64,000 nt of DNA, taken from NCBI GenBank assembly GCA_965203725.1, contig CBDBDH010000002.1, forward strand, positions 434,001 through 498,000. The letters run 5' to 3'. The position numbers were made by a program, and so were the translations under genes. How positions within the stretch are numbered: position 1 is the stretch's first letter; each line of letters begins with the position of its first letter. The DNA comes from WTFY01 sp965203725. Its GTDB lineage: Bacteria; Pseudomonadota; Gammaproteobacteria; UBA4575. The notes beneath the pieces were generated by a model. The model was not told where the DNA came from. It saw only the letters and a program-made list of their open reading frames with translations, and did not search any database. Positions 40,107 through 48,034 of the stretch are shown one piece after another.

Positions 40107-40895
40107 ATGGACAGGAAAGAGCAAGCGAGGAAGATCCGTCAGTCAGCGGATGAGGTGGTGTGGCGCACGATGATGATCGAGCGGCAGTTTCGCCCGCGGG
40201 TCGAGGAGTACGACCGGGCCTACGACGAGCCGGCGACGCTGACGTATCTGCGGACCCATCTGGAAGAGTATGAGCCCGAAGACCAGAGCGCGATGGGGGC
40301 GACGCTGGACTTCCTGGAGAACAGTCTATATTGGGGTTTGTACAGCAAGGCCATCAGTGTGGTGGTGATCGGGATCAGGCTGTCGCTGGATGCAGCGGCG
40401 CCCTGGGCTCTGGCGCTCATGCATGGACTGACCCTGGCGAGTCCCGATGCCCTGATGGAGAAGGCCAAAAGGTTTGCTATCGCCCATTCCATTGATTTGC
40501 CTGATCCTGATTTTGAGGCCGACGACCCCTGGCAAGACATGGCGGTGGAGAGGCAATACCGGAAGCTGGTGGATTATCTACCCGATGAACCCGCAACGCT
40601 GACCTATTTGCTGGAGCACAAGGAAGAGTTCAGTTCCGACCCGGGCGAGCGGCTGAACATGAACCGGGTTCACAACATTATGACCATGGCATTCTGGAGG
40701 GGAGTCTATGCAAAGACCCTTGCCATCGCGTTGTGGGGGGACAGTGTGTCAGTGCCGCTGGCGATGAGGAAGAGACTGGGCGACCCGGAAGACCTGTTGT
40801 CGGCCATGTGGCACTACAACGATACCTGGCACGCTCACAAAATGGTCTTGCAATCGCGCTCGGAGTCAGAAGGAACCAGGCAGGAGGAGGTTTGA
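40107..40895 (+). CDS. protein with internal duplication, unknown
   Basis: 262 residues from ATG 40107 (AGGGGATCAGTGAAG upstream); a longer start at 40074 is possible. Two halves repeat the same plan: MIERQFRPRVEEYD...DEPATLTYLRTHLEEY...LYWGLYSKAIS and AVERQYRKLVDYLPDEPATL-TYLLEHKEEF...AFWRGVYAKTLA. E-R-Q-F/Y-R, D-E-P-A-T-L-T-Y-L and F/Y-W-x-G-x-Y-x-K are the fixed points. Probably all-helical and soluble. Flanked by two tiny membrane proteins and followed by a restriction enzyme, so a defence or sensing role is conceivable but unproven. Confidence 0.65.
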   Translation: MDRKEQARKIRQSADEVVWRTMMIERQFRPRVEEYDRAYDEPATLTYLRTHLEEYEPEDQSAMGATLDFLENSLYWGLYSKAISVVVIGIRLSLDAAAPWALALMHGLTLASPDALMEKAKRFAIAHSIDLPDPDFEADDPWQDMAVERQYRKLVDYLPDEPATLTYLLEHKEEFSSDPGERLNMNRVHNIMTMAFWRGVYAKTLAIALWGDSVSVPLAMRKRLGDPEDLLSAMWHYNDTWHAHKMVLQSRSESEGTRQEEV

Positions 40896-40896
40896 A

Positions 40897-41055
40897 ATGA
40901 GAGATTATCTTTTTGGCCTGACCATGGTGTTTGCGCCCGGTGCTGTGGGTTATGCCCTTTACTATTTGTCGATGGTCATCGGCAATATTGCCTGGCTTCT
41001 CCCCTTTGTCATCTGGGGGGTTTATGTCTGGCAATCGAATAAAACCAGTTCCTGA
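40897..41055 (+). CDS. 52-residue membrane protein
   Basis: MRDYLFGLTMVFAPGAVGYA and LSMVIGNIAWLLPFVIWGVY form two hydrophobic stretches. CAGGAGGAGGTTTGAA is a strong ribosome site. The stop of the upstream gene lies just before its start, so this is the last gene of the operon begun at 39482. Confidence 0.62.
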   Translation: MRDYLFGLTMVFAPGAVGYALYYLSMVIGNIAWLLPFVIWGVYVWQSNKTSS

Positions 41056-41271
41056 AACTGCCCCTAAACCAGCACTATTTTGGTCCGAAAGCGCTATAAT
41101 AAATTACCGGCATTTCAGTGACTTGCCAAGTATTTTGAGATAGATCGCTTCATTTCACGATGGTCAATCACCACCCTGGATGGACTGCAAAAATCGAACC
41201 ATTAAACCTGCCAAGCCATGCTTGCTGAAAGCGGGGCTCAGTGAACTCATACCAAACGACCAGGTGACCGG

Positions 41272-44200
41272 ATGATCGACAGATTCGGACCAACCTTTGG
41301 TGAAGCTTGTAACCAGATACTGCTGTCCGAAAGTTCGCCCAAACAAAAAGGGGATGATTTTGAAGATCTTCTCGTCTACTCACTGCCAAACATTGCAGAG
41401 ACAGAGATCCAACAAGCCTGGCGGTGGGCTGACGTACCGGAGGACATCCGGAGTCGGGCTTGGCCAAGAAGCACCAGAACCGATATCGGGGTGGATATTG
41501 TTGCACTGCGAAACATGGACCTTCTCGCAATTCAGGCAAAGTGCTACCAAAAAGATCAGATTATCGGGAAAAGCGATGTAGATTCATTTCTTGCGGCGAC
41601 CGGGGGCGTTCAGGGAATTGATCATCGATGGATCGTGACGACATGCAAATGGACAAAAAATCTCCTTAGCTCAACGAATAACTGCTCATTCCTGCACGCC
41701 CCATCCCAATGGGGGCACATCAAATTCAATGGAGTCCGTGGTCCGGTTACTCACGACCTGGACACACTTCAAACGGAGGCGTTCAATGCCTGTGTTGAGA
41801 GGTTGCGCAAACATGACCGGGGCCAGCTCATCATGGCTTGCGGTACGGGCAAGACCCTGGTATCCCAGCGCATTGCCGAGGAGATCGTTCCCGATGGCGG
41901 GCTGGTGATTTACGCAACCCCGAGCATCGGGCTTACCGCCCAATCGAGGCGCGAATGGCTTCGCGAAGCGCGGCGCCCCATCCAGACCGTAGTCGTTTGC
42001 TCCGACCAGGCTGCAGGCCAGAGCGATGGCGAGACCGGGTATACCTCCGAAGTTGAGGCTCCGGTGTCTACCGATCCGGCAGAGATCTCGAGGTCTGTGG
42101 AGAGAGCCAGAAAGGTGCTGGATTTCGAAGGGCACGGATTTACCGTTGTCTTTACCACGTATCAGTCGATGGACAAGGTCTGCGAGGCTCAGGCTCTCGG
42201 CATGCCGGTGGCGGACCTCGTGATCGCGGACGAGGCCCACAAGACGGCAGGAATCATCAAGGGCGATGCCAAAGTTTTCCAGAAAGTGCATCACGACCTC
42301 AAGGCTCAAAAGCGCCTTTATCAAACTGCAACCCCCAGAATCTACTCAAGGAGATCCCGGAAAAAGATCACGGACAATCTGATTACCTCAGTAGAAAGTG
42401 AAGTCAAGATCATCGACATGAGTGATGATCGCAGCTATGGCCCGGAGTTTTACAAGTTGCGATTTACGGATGCGTTGAAGGCTCCGATTGAAGAGCGCCG
42501 ACTGTGCGATTACCGGGTCGTTGTGGTATTGCTTGAGGATACCCTAAGCTCCCCGGCGACGGATGGCACGAAGCCTGTACTGAATACCGCGATGGGTACA
42601 CGCATGGCCGGTCTGTCGCTCGTGATGCAAGGAGCGGACGGCTTGACTATCCATGAGGGTCGCCAGCAGAAAACATCCATCCAGGACCTGAACAGTTGCA
42701 TCGCATTTTGCAATCAACTGAAAAGAGCCCAATGGGCGCGTAAGACGATTGCAGATGAGAGACTGAACGACTGGGCAATCAAGAAATCAGGAAACAATGG
42801 GCATGCCTGCGCACTGAGTTCGGGGTACCTCGATGGAAAAAGTGATGCCGCTGAGCGATTCATGGAATTGGAGAATCTTCGCACGGCCAAAGATGAGAAC
42901 AAGAAACACGTAACCACCAACGTCAAGGTGCTTTCCGAAGGCATCAATGTCCCGGCCCTGGATGCCATTTGTTTTCTTGAGGAGCGAAGCAGTGAGATCG
43001 ACATCGTCCAGGCAGTAGGCCGGGTGATGCGAAAACCGAAAGACGGCAACAAGGAATTTGGCTACATCATTGTGCCCATCATGATGAATCCCCAGCTCGA
43101 ATTTGAGGAAACCCTGAGTGCCTGGAATCACGACTGGCGTGTACTCGGGCAGGTTTTGCGAAGTCTGAGAGCCCACGATGAGCGCATCGAGACGGATTTG
43201 CGCAAGCAAGTGATCGTGACGACCCAGCCGCCTGGCGGTAGTGGCGGGGGCGGGGACACGACAGAACCCACGGACTTTTGGGGGCGGCTGCATCGGGGGG
43301 ATTACGACAATCTGGTACCTGCCGTGATGGAGCTTTCAGGGCTTAAGCCTGATGTCGTGGAGGAAACCAACCTGATCAAAGCTGCGGTGGACGCCGCAGC
43401 CCGGTCCCTGATTCAAGAGACAGGCCTGGGGCAAAAGCTCAGAGCGCCTGCAGGGATTGAGGATGTCAAGGACAAGCCCGACCATCGGGCCTGCGCAGGA
43501 AGCGCCCTGCTGCTGACAAATGCTCTGCTCATGTACCAGAGAATCTGTGAAACCACCGAAAATGGAGCCGACCTGAATCTGACATTGACCCCGTTATCGG
43601 AAATCAAATCCAGCCAGAAGCCTGAAATCGAGTTGATTGCAGACTGGAAAAAAATTCTGGAGGTGGACTACCGGCCGATCTTTGAGCCTGCACTGGAAGT
43701 GATGTATGCCGCAAGAATGGCGGGTGAAACCGCAGCGGGCATGCGACAGGCACTGCGCACGCTTGCGCGTCACTGCGAAGAAATTGCCGGCATCTACGCA
43801 AGGATGGGCATGGATCACGCAGGAGAATTGTTTCAGGCCGCCATGGATCATCCGGAAGCTGATGGCGCGTATTACACGTTGACCCCGGGCGCCATGCTTT
43901 TGGCGGAACTGGCGTGCGACCAGAAAGCCCCTGAAAACGATTCGCTTTGGAAAGAAGCCGATACCTGGAAGGATTTAACGATTGTGGACCCGGCCTGTGG
44001 ATCAGGAACGTTGCTCACGGCGATGGCCACCGCGATCAAACGACGGGCCAAGCTTCAGGGTGCCAGCGAAGAAGAACTACGGGAGCTTCATGCAACTCTG
44101 GTGGAAGAAAGCCTCACAGGCCTCGACGTCAACCCAAGGGCCATACAGATTGCAGCTTCACAGCTTGCCATTCCCACTGCAGGCTATCAGCTCAAGCAGA

Positions 44201-45714
44201 TGGGCCTGTGGACCATGCCGCGCCGTACAGAAGACACACCGCCCAAGGCCAGGCTCGGCGCACTGGAGTTGCTGAAGACGCGCCGCGATGGAACTCCAAG
44301 GGCAGACCTGCTGGAAGCCCTGAATAGTGAGGAGGGCCAGCAAATCGATATCGCCCATGAGATCCGTGCCGAAGGCTTGCGGGAACGCCTGTGTCGAACC
44401 CGGATTTGTATCTCGAACCCACCGTATTCAAACTCTGCCAAGCAGGGCGGGGACCTGACACCCGAGGCCAGGCGATACATCAGTGAAAGAAAGAAACGAT
44501 TTCGAAAACTGATTACCAAGAGTGATCCAGGACTTGAAGGCATTCTGAACCCCAACAGTGTACGACCGTGGTTCACTGTGCTCATGGAAGAACTCGCAGA
44601 TCGCGAGCAGGGTGTTGTGGCGAAGATCATGCCCACGACAGCCTGCACGGCTATTGATGCGACCGAGCGGGTTTTTCTGGCTGAACGATTTGACATTGCC
44701 CTGATTCTGACGATCCATGATTTTCGCAAATTCAACTGGAGTGCCGAAACGGATATCACGGAAAGCATGCTCGTGGCAGGCAGGCGAAACGGAGACGACC
44801 AGCCGACCCGGTTTATTTCGCTGGCAAGAAAACCCAAAGATGCCAAAGAGGTACAGGACCTGCACCAGCGCATTCTTGAGCATGACTTGGGGAAGTTGGG
44901 CCGTGAATGCGAGTGGCCTCGGGAACGGATGGCAGCCGGAGACTGGTCTCCCGCCGTATGGTTCCATCCCGAACTGGCCGAAGCGGCACGAACCCTGGAA
45001 GAGCTGGCCGATGAAAACACGGCCTGGACACGCATCGGCAAGGTCTGGGATGTGAATACGACAAAGCAGATAGTCGGACAGGAAAAGTGGGATTGGTGCG
45101 AAGAACCCGAGGCCGAAGTGTCGGTTATCAAGGGCGCGGGAATGGATGCCCAGCTCAGGATCAGGGGGGCGATTGACGGATGGGCTCGACGGGCAAAAAA
45201 GTGGGAGGATAAAAAAGAGCGTGTCTTACGAAACCTCACGGAAAAGGCCGGCTGTCTTCTCATTACGAATACACAGGACAGCGGGTCGGCCAGACTGAAT
45301 ACGGTTGCCGTCCGTGAGAAGGCGGTGGGGTACACCTGGACGCCAGTGCGAAAGATCAGCAAGAACGATGCGGAAGCCATTGCCGTCTGGAACAACTCCA
45401 CCCTGGGCCGCATTGCCATGCGCAGGCTGGGGAGCCGGAAATTGATTTGGCCATTTTACCAGCCGCAGGCGATCTCCCAAATGGTCGTGCCCGTCTTGAC
45501 AGGTGGGGATGGAGAGGCCGTCCTATGCAAACTCCGGGAGGCCTTTGTGCAAACCCAAGGCGAATTGGTGCCTCAGTATCGGGATGGCGTATTGGGTGTC
45601 CGGGAGATCTGGGACGATGCCGTTTCGGAAGCGACCGGCCTCGACAGGTCATGGATTCGAGATTGCGCGAAACTCTTGTCTGAAGAACCGACGATTCGTG
45701 GCAATACAGCTTGA
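41272..45714 (+). CDS. single-polypeptide type I (ISP) restriction-modification enzyme
   Basis: 1480 residues uniting nuclease, translocase, adenine methyltransferase and target recognition. Order: Mrr-like PD-(D/E)xK nuclease (GVDIVA, Asp75; AIQAKCY, Gln88 and Lys90); superfamily 2 helicase with Walker A MACGTGKT (188-195), DEAH (320-323), TATPRIY and the motif VI region VQAVGRVMR; N6-adenine methyltransferase with DPACGSGT (906-913) and NPPY (1049-1052); C-terminal recognition domain. The size and order match LlaGI/LlaBIII-type ISP enzymes, which translocate on DNA before cleaving. All motifs are intact, so the system looks functional. No separate specificity subunit is needed. Confidence 0.9.
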   Translation: MIDRFGPTFGEACNQILLSESSPKQKGDDFEDLLVYSLPNIAETEIQQAWRWADVPEDIRSRAWPRSTRTDIGVDIVALRNMDLLAIQAKCYQKDQIIGKSDVDSFLAATGGVQGIDHRWIVTTCKWTKNLLSSTNNCSFLHAPSQWGHIKFNGVRGPVTHDLDTLQTEAFNACVERLRKHDRGQLIMACGTGKTLVSQRIAEEIVPDGGLVIYATPSIGLTAQSRREWLREARRPIQTVVVCSDQAAGQSDGETGYTSEVEAPVSTDPAEISRSVERARKVLDFEGHGFTVVFTTYQSMDKVCEAQALGMPVADLVIADEAHKTAGIIKGDAKVFQKVHHDLKAQKRLYQTATPRIYSRRSRKKITDNLITSVESEVKIIDMSDDRSYGPEFYKLRFTDALKAPIEERRLCDYRVVVVLLEDTLSSPATDGTKPVLNTAMGTRMAGLSLVMQGADGLTIHEGRQQKTSIQDLNSCIAFCNQLKRAQWARKTIADERLNDWAIKKSGNNGHACALSSGYLDGKSDAAERFMELENLRTAKDENKKHVTTNVKVLSEGINVPALDAICFLEERSSEIDIVQAVGRVMRKPKDGNKEFGYIIVPIMMNPQLEFEETLSAWNHDWRVLGQVLRSLRAHDERIETDLRKQVIVTTQPPGGSGGGGDTTEPTDFWGRLHRGDYDNLVPAVMELSGLKPDVVEETNLIKAAVDAAARSLIQETGLGQKLRAPAGIEDVKDKPDHRACAGSALLLTNALLMYQRICETTENGADLNLTLTPLSEIKSSQKPEIELIADWKKILEVDYRPIFEPALEVMYAARMAGETAAGMRQALRTLARHCEEIAGIYARMGMDHAGELFQAAMDHPEADGAYYTLTPGAMLLAELACDQKAPENDSLWKEADTWKDLTIVDPACGSGTLLTAMATAIKRRAKLQGASEEELRELHATLVEESLTGLDVNPRAIQIAASQLAIPTAGYQLKQMGLWTMPRRTEDTPPKARLGALELLKTRRDGTPRADLLEALNSEEGQQIDIAHEIRAEGLRERLCRTRICISNPPYSNSAKQGGDLTPEARRYISERKKRFRKLITKSDPGLEGILNPNSVRPWFTVLMEELADREQGVVAKIMPTTACTAIDATERVFLAERFDIALILTIHDFRKFNWSAETDITESMLVAGRRNGDDQPTRFISLARKPKDAKEVQDLHQRILEHDLGKLGRECEWPRERMAAGDWSPAVWFHPELAEAARTLEELADENTAWTRIGKVWDVNTTKQIVGQEKWDWCEEPEAEVSVIKGAGMDAQLRIRGAIDGWARRAKKWEDKKERVLRNLTEKAGCLLITNTQDSGSARLNTVAVREKAVGYTWTPVRKISKNDAEAIAVWNNSTLGRIAMRRLGSRKLIWPFYQPQAISQMVVPVLTGGDGEAVLCKLREAFVQTQGELVPQYRDGVLGVREIWDDAVSEATGLDRSWIRDCAKLLSEEPTIRGNTA

Positions 45715-45769
45715 CTGTGAACGCATGACCTAATTGGAGCGCAACAACTAAAAAGGAAGAGGAGGGGGA

Positions 45770-46153
45770 ATGACAAGCCAGAAGTCAGACAAGCCAAATT
45801 GTCACACAATTTTAAAGCTAGAGAAAATGTCTCCTTTAGAGTTGGAGAATATGTCTCCTTTAGAGTTGGAGAAAATGTTTCCTTATGACTTTCGCTTTAG
45901 GCGCAAGCAAAATCTAGATCCTCATTTGGTGATCAAGGCGATTCCTCTGAGGGACTTGTCGCTGCAGGCTGAATTTCCTGTAACTCTTTGCTTTGAGCTA
46001 AAGGAAGGAGGGCTTTTTCAAGCTGCAACAAAGGTTTTAGAGCACTTTGAACCAACTCTAGAGCAGAAGACGCTAAAACAGCTTGAGAATATCGAAAAGT
46101 CTCTTCGGGACATTGAAGAGCTTCTTGTGAAGTGTCTTGAGGAGAAGCTTTAG
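45770..46153 (+). CDS. hypothetical protein with tandem 8-residue repeat
   Basis: 127 residues from ATG behind GGAGGGGGA. The N-terminal part repeats MSPLELEN/K (24-bp units at 45827 and 45851). The middle (VTLCFELKEGGLFQAATKVL) and terminal helix (LKQLENIEKSLRDIEELLVK) echo the product of 36945-37223. AT-rich, 55 bp downstream of the ISP enzyme. An antisense frame (45933-46181) starts behind AGGAGGCCGCT. Function unknown. Confidence 0.58.
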   Translation: MTSQKSDKPNCHTILKLEKMSPLELENMSPLELEKMFPYDFRFRRKQNLDPHLVIKAIPLRDLSLQAEFPVTLCFELKEGGLFQAATKVLEHFEPTLEQKTLKQLENIEKSLRDIEELLVKCLEEKL

Positions 46154-46209
46154 CTTCTTGCGATTCAGCAGATTGACGCATAGCGGCCTCCTGTCATGGT
46201 GAAATCTTA

Positions 46210-46611
46210 ATGAAAAATCCCGGTAAATTCAAGTGCTTATTAAGATTTTTCGATATTCACCGAAGGCTGAAAGATCACTTCGCTCCTGAGCCTGCACATC
46301 CAGGGTCTTGCAGTTACTCCGAGCCGAGTGTTGATGTCTGGATCAGGTATATTGAGTGGGAGAACACCCAGGGGGGACGGGTAATACCAGATCAGGAAAA
46401 GTCCAGAAAGCTGCGGGAACTGGAACAAGAACCGGCTGGACCTCTCTTTGAACCTGAAACATACATGACTTGCATCCTGTGCTCGGGCGGATGCGGATCC
46501 TCGGCGAGGATGAGACTCAAACGATCCGAGCCCGTTCCAGGCTGGATGTGCTGGTGTTGTGTCGAGCGGTTTCAGCGGCTATTCCTGAGGAAAGAGGAAG
46601 GGCTACAATAA
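46210..46611 (+). CDS. hypothetical protein with CxxC motifs
   Basis: 133 residues. CILCSGGCG and CWCCVERF near the C-terminus could bind zinc. The N-terminal half is basic and helical (KFKCLLRFFDIHRRLKDHFA). No good ribosome site; gene status moderately uncertain. Confidence 0.5.
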   Translation: MKNPGKFKCLLRFFDIHRRLKDHFAPEPAHPGSCSYSEPSVDVWIRYIEWENTQGGRVIPDQEKSRKLRELEQEPAGPLFEPETYMTCILCSGGCGSSARMRLKRSEPVPGWMCWCCVERFQRLFLRKEEGLQ

Positions 46612-46746
46612 GGGAGGGTCGCTTTGGCGCTGGCCCGGGGGGTCGGGTGTAGTGCACCCGTCTTTACGTTCCGTCTACTCGCAGGGATCCGGTGCACGCA
46701 AAAACATGCCCATGATGGACGTACCCAGATCCAAGGGATGGGGACG

Positions 46747-47280
46747 ATGACTGACCACGAGAAATACACCCGATCCGCACGTTTCTTCCACTGGCTGATG
46801 GCCGCAGGCTTTGCCTTCATGTGGGCGTGCGGCTACACCATGACGGAGTGGGTCGAGGAAGACTCGGCACTGGAAGAACTGCTGTTCGACCTGCATATCT
46901 CCGTCGGTGTGACGCTACTGATCCTGCTGGTGATGCGGGTGGGAGTGCGGCGGTCGAACCCGCCCCCCGCGTTGCCGTCCGGGATCTCCCGGCTCGAGCG
47001 CATCGGGGCGCACGTCGGGCACCTTGCACTCTACGGGCTGCCTGCAATCGTGATCGTTCTCGGATGGGCCGAGACGAACTTCGGGGGGTACACGGTGCAG
47101 TGGTTCGGCCTGGCGATGCCGGCCGTCTTCCCGGAGACCGGGGAGCCTCTGCAGGCGCTGGCCGAGACCTTGCACAGATGGTTCGCCTATACCATGCTGG
47201 CCGTGGTGGGAGTGCACGTCGCAGCCGCGCTCAAGCATCGCTGGGTGGACGGGCATGATGTCCTTGGCCGCATGCTGTGA
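46747..47280 (+). CDS. cytochrome b561 family protein
   Basis: 177 residues from ATG 46747 (AAGGGATGGGG upstream). Four membrane helices: FFHWLMAAGFAFMWACGYTM, HISVGVTLLILLVMRVGVR, HVGHLALYGLPAIVIVLGW and HRWFAYTMLAVVGVHVAAAL. Histidines at the helix ends (FFHW, HIS, HVGH, LHRW, GVH) are placed to bind two hemes, as in the family. Role: diheme electron carrier in the inner membrane, often moving electrons from quinol. Solitary; GC content returns to the chromosomal level here. Confidence 0.9.
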   Translation: MTDHEKYTRSARFFHWLMAAGFAFMWACGYTMTEWVEEDSALEELLFDLHISVGVTLLILLVMRVGVRRSNPPPALPSGISRLERIGAHVGHLALYGLPAIVIVLGWAETNFGGYTVQWFGLAMPAVFPETGEPLQALAETLHRWFAYTMLAVVGVHVAAALKHRWVDGHDVLGRML

Positions 47281-47401
47281 CGGGGGAAGCGATGGGGCAT
47301 GAAGGCGGGCGGGTCAGGCCTGGAAGGCAACCGCCGGTTCCCCGCCTGGCAGTCCCATCGGCACCAGGCTCAGCGTCCGGGTCGGGATGAACCCCGGGAT
47401 C

Positions 47402-47641
47402 TCACTCGACCGCATGCAGCCCCAGCCTGTCCAGCATGCGGTTCAGCGCGTTGTACAGTTCCAGGTGGGTATGCCGTCCCCCGGCGTTCGGCGTGATCGA
47501 GGTGTACCCGTCGAGCGCCCCGAAGAGCTGCAGATGGATGGTGCCGTGTGCGCCGCGCCAGACGGCCCCCTCGAAGTGCACCCGTTCGCCCTCGCCGGGG
47601 TCCGTGCGCTGCAAGTCCCCGGAGATCAGCGGGTCTGCCAT
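47402..47641 (-). CDS. small hypothetical protein
   Basis: 79 residues from ATG 47641 (MADPLISGDLQRTDPGEGER), with HFEGAVWRGAHGTIHLQLFG and LELYNALNRMLDRLGLHAVE. Composition and high GC3 look coding; no family recognised. Confidence 0.5.
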   Translation of the reverse strand: MADPLISGDLQRTDPGEGERVHFEGAVWRGAHGTIHLQLFGALDGYTSITPNAGGRHTHLELYNALNRMLDRLGLHAVE

Positions 47642-48034
47642 CGCTCGTACTCGCACTCAGTCAATCCGAAGGGGGTTGGTTTCCCAGGCCGATTAGCATC
47701 CTGAGAGGAAGTACGGGCCAGCAAATGAAGCCATCCAAAGGAGAATTTCATGAATTTCGCATCACCGGCCCGGACTTCAACCTGATGGATGCCGGGGACA
47801 GGCCCAAATTGAAGTCTATAAGGGTGCTTTGGAGAACACTACAATCAGGTTTGCCTCCAGCATCCATGCCCTCAATCTAGCAAAGAACGAGGATGTTTAC
47901 AATTCTGTGATTTTCTTGGATAATCCCGCCTTAGTAGCAAACTAGGCTTTAGCAGTGGGTTGTTTGCTGAATAACCTTTAGGGGCAAATCAAGCATTTGT
48001 TGCTTGTAAAAATAGACAAGAAGCACTGGACATT
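47642..48034. other. intergenic region upstream of the lipoprotein pair
   Basis: No supported gene. It shifts from GC-rich to AT-rich near 47880. TTTACAATTCTGTGATTTT (47897) faintly recalls the elements at 36787 and 38879. Confidence 0.35.

Noticed and set aside
44187..45419. 410-codon minus-strand frame
   Set aside because: Shadow of the ISP methyltransferase region, which carries NPPY in the sense frame.
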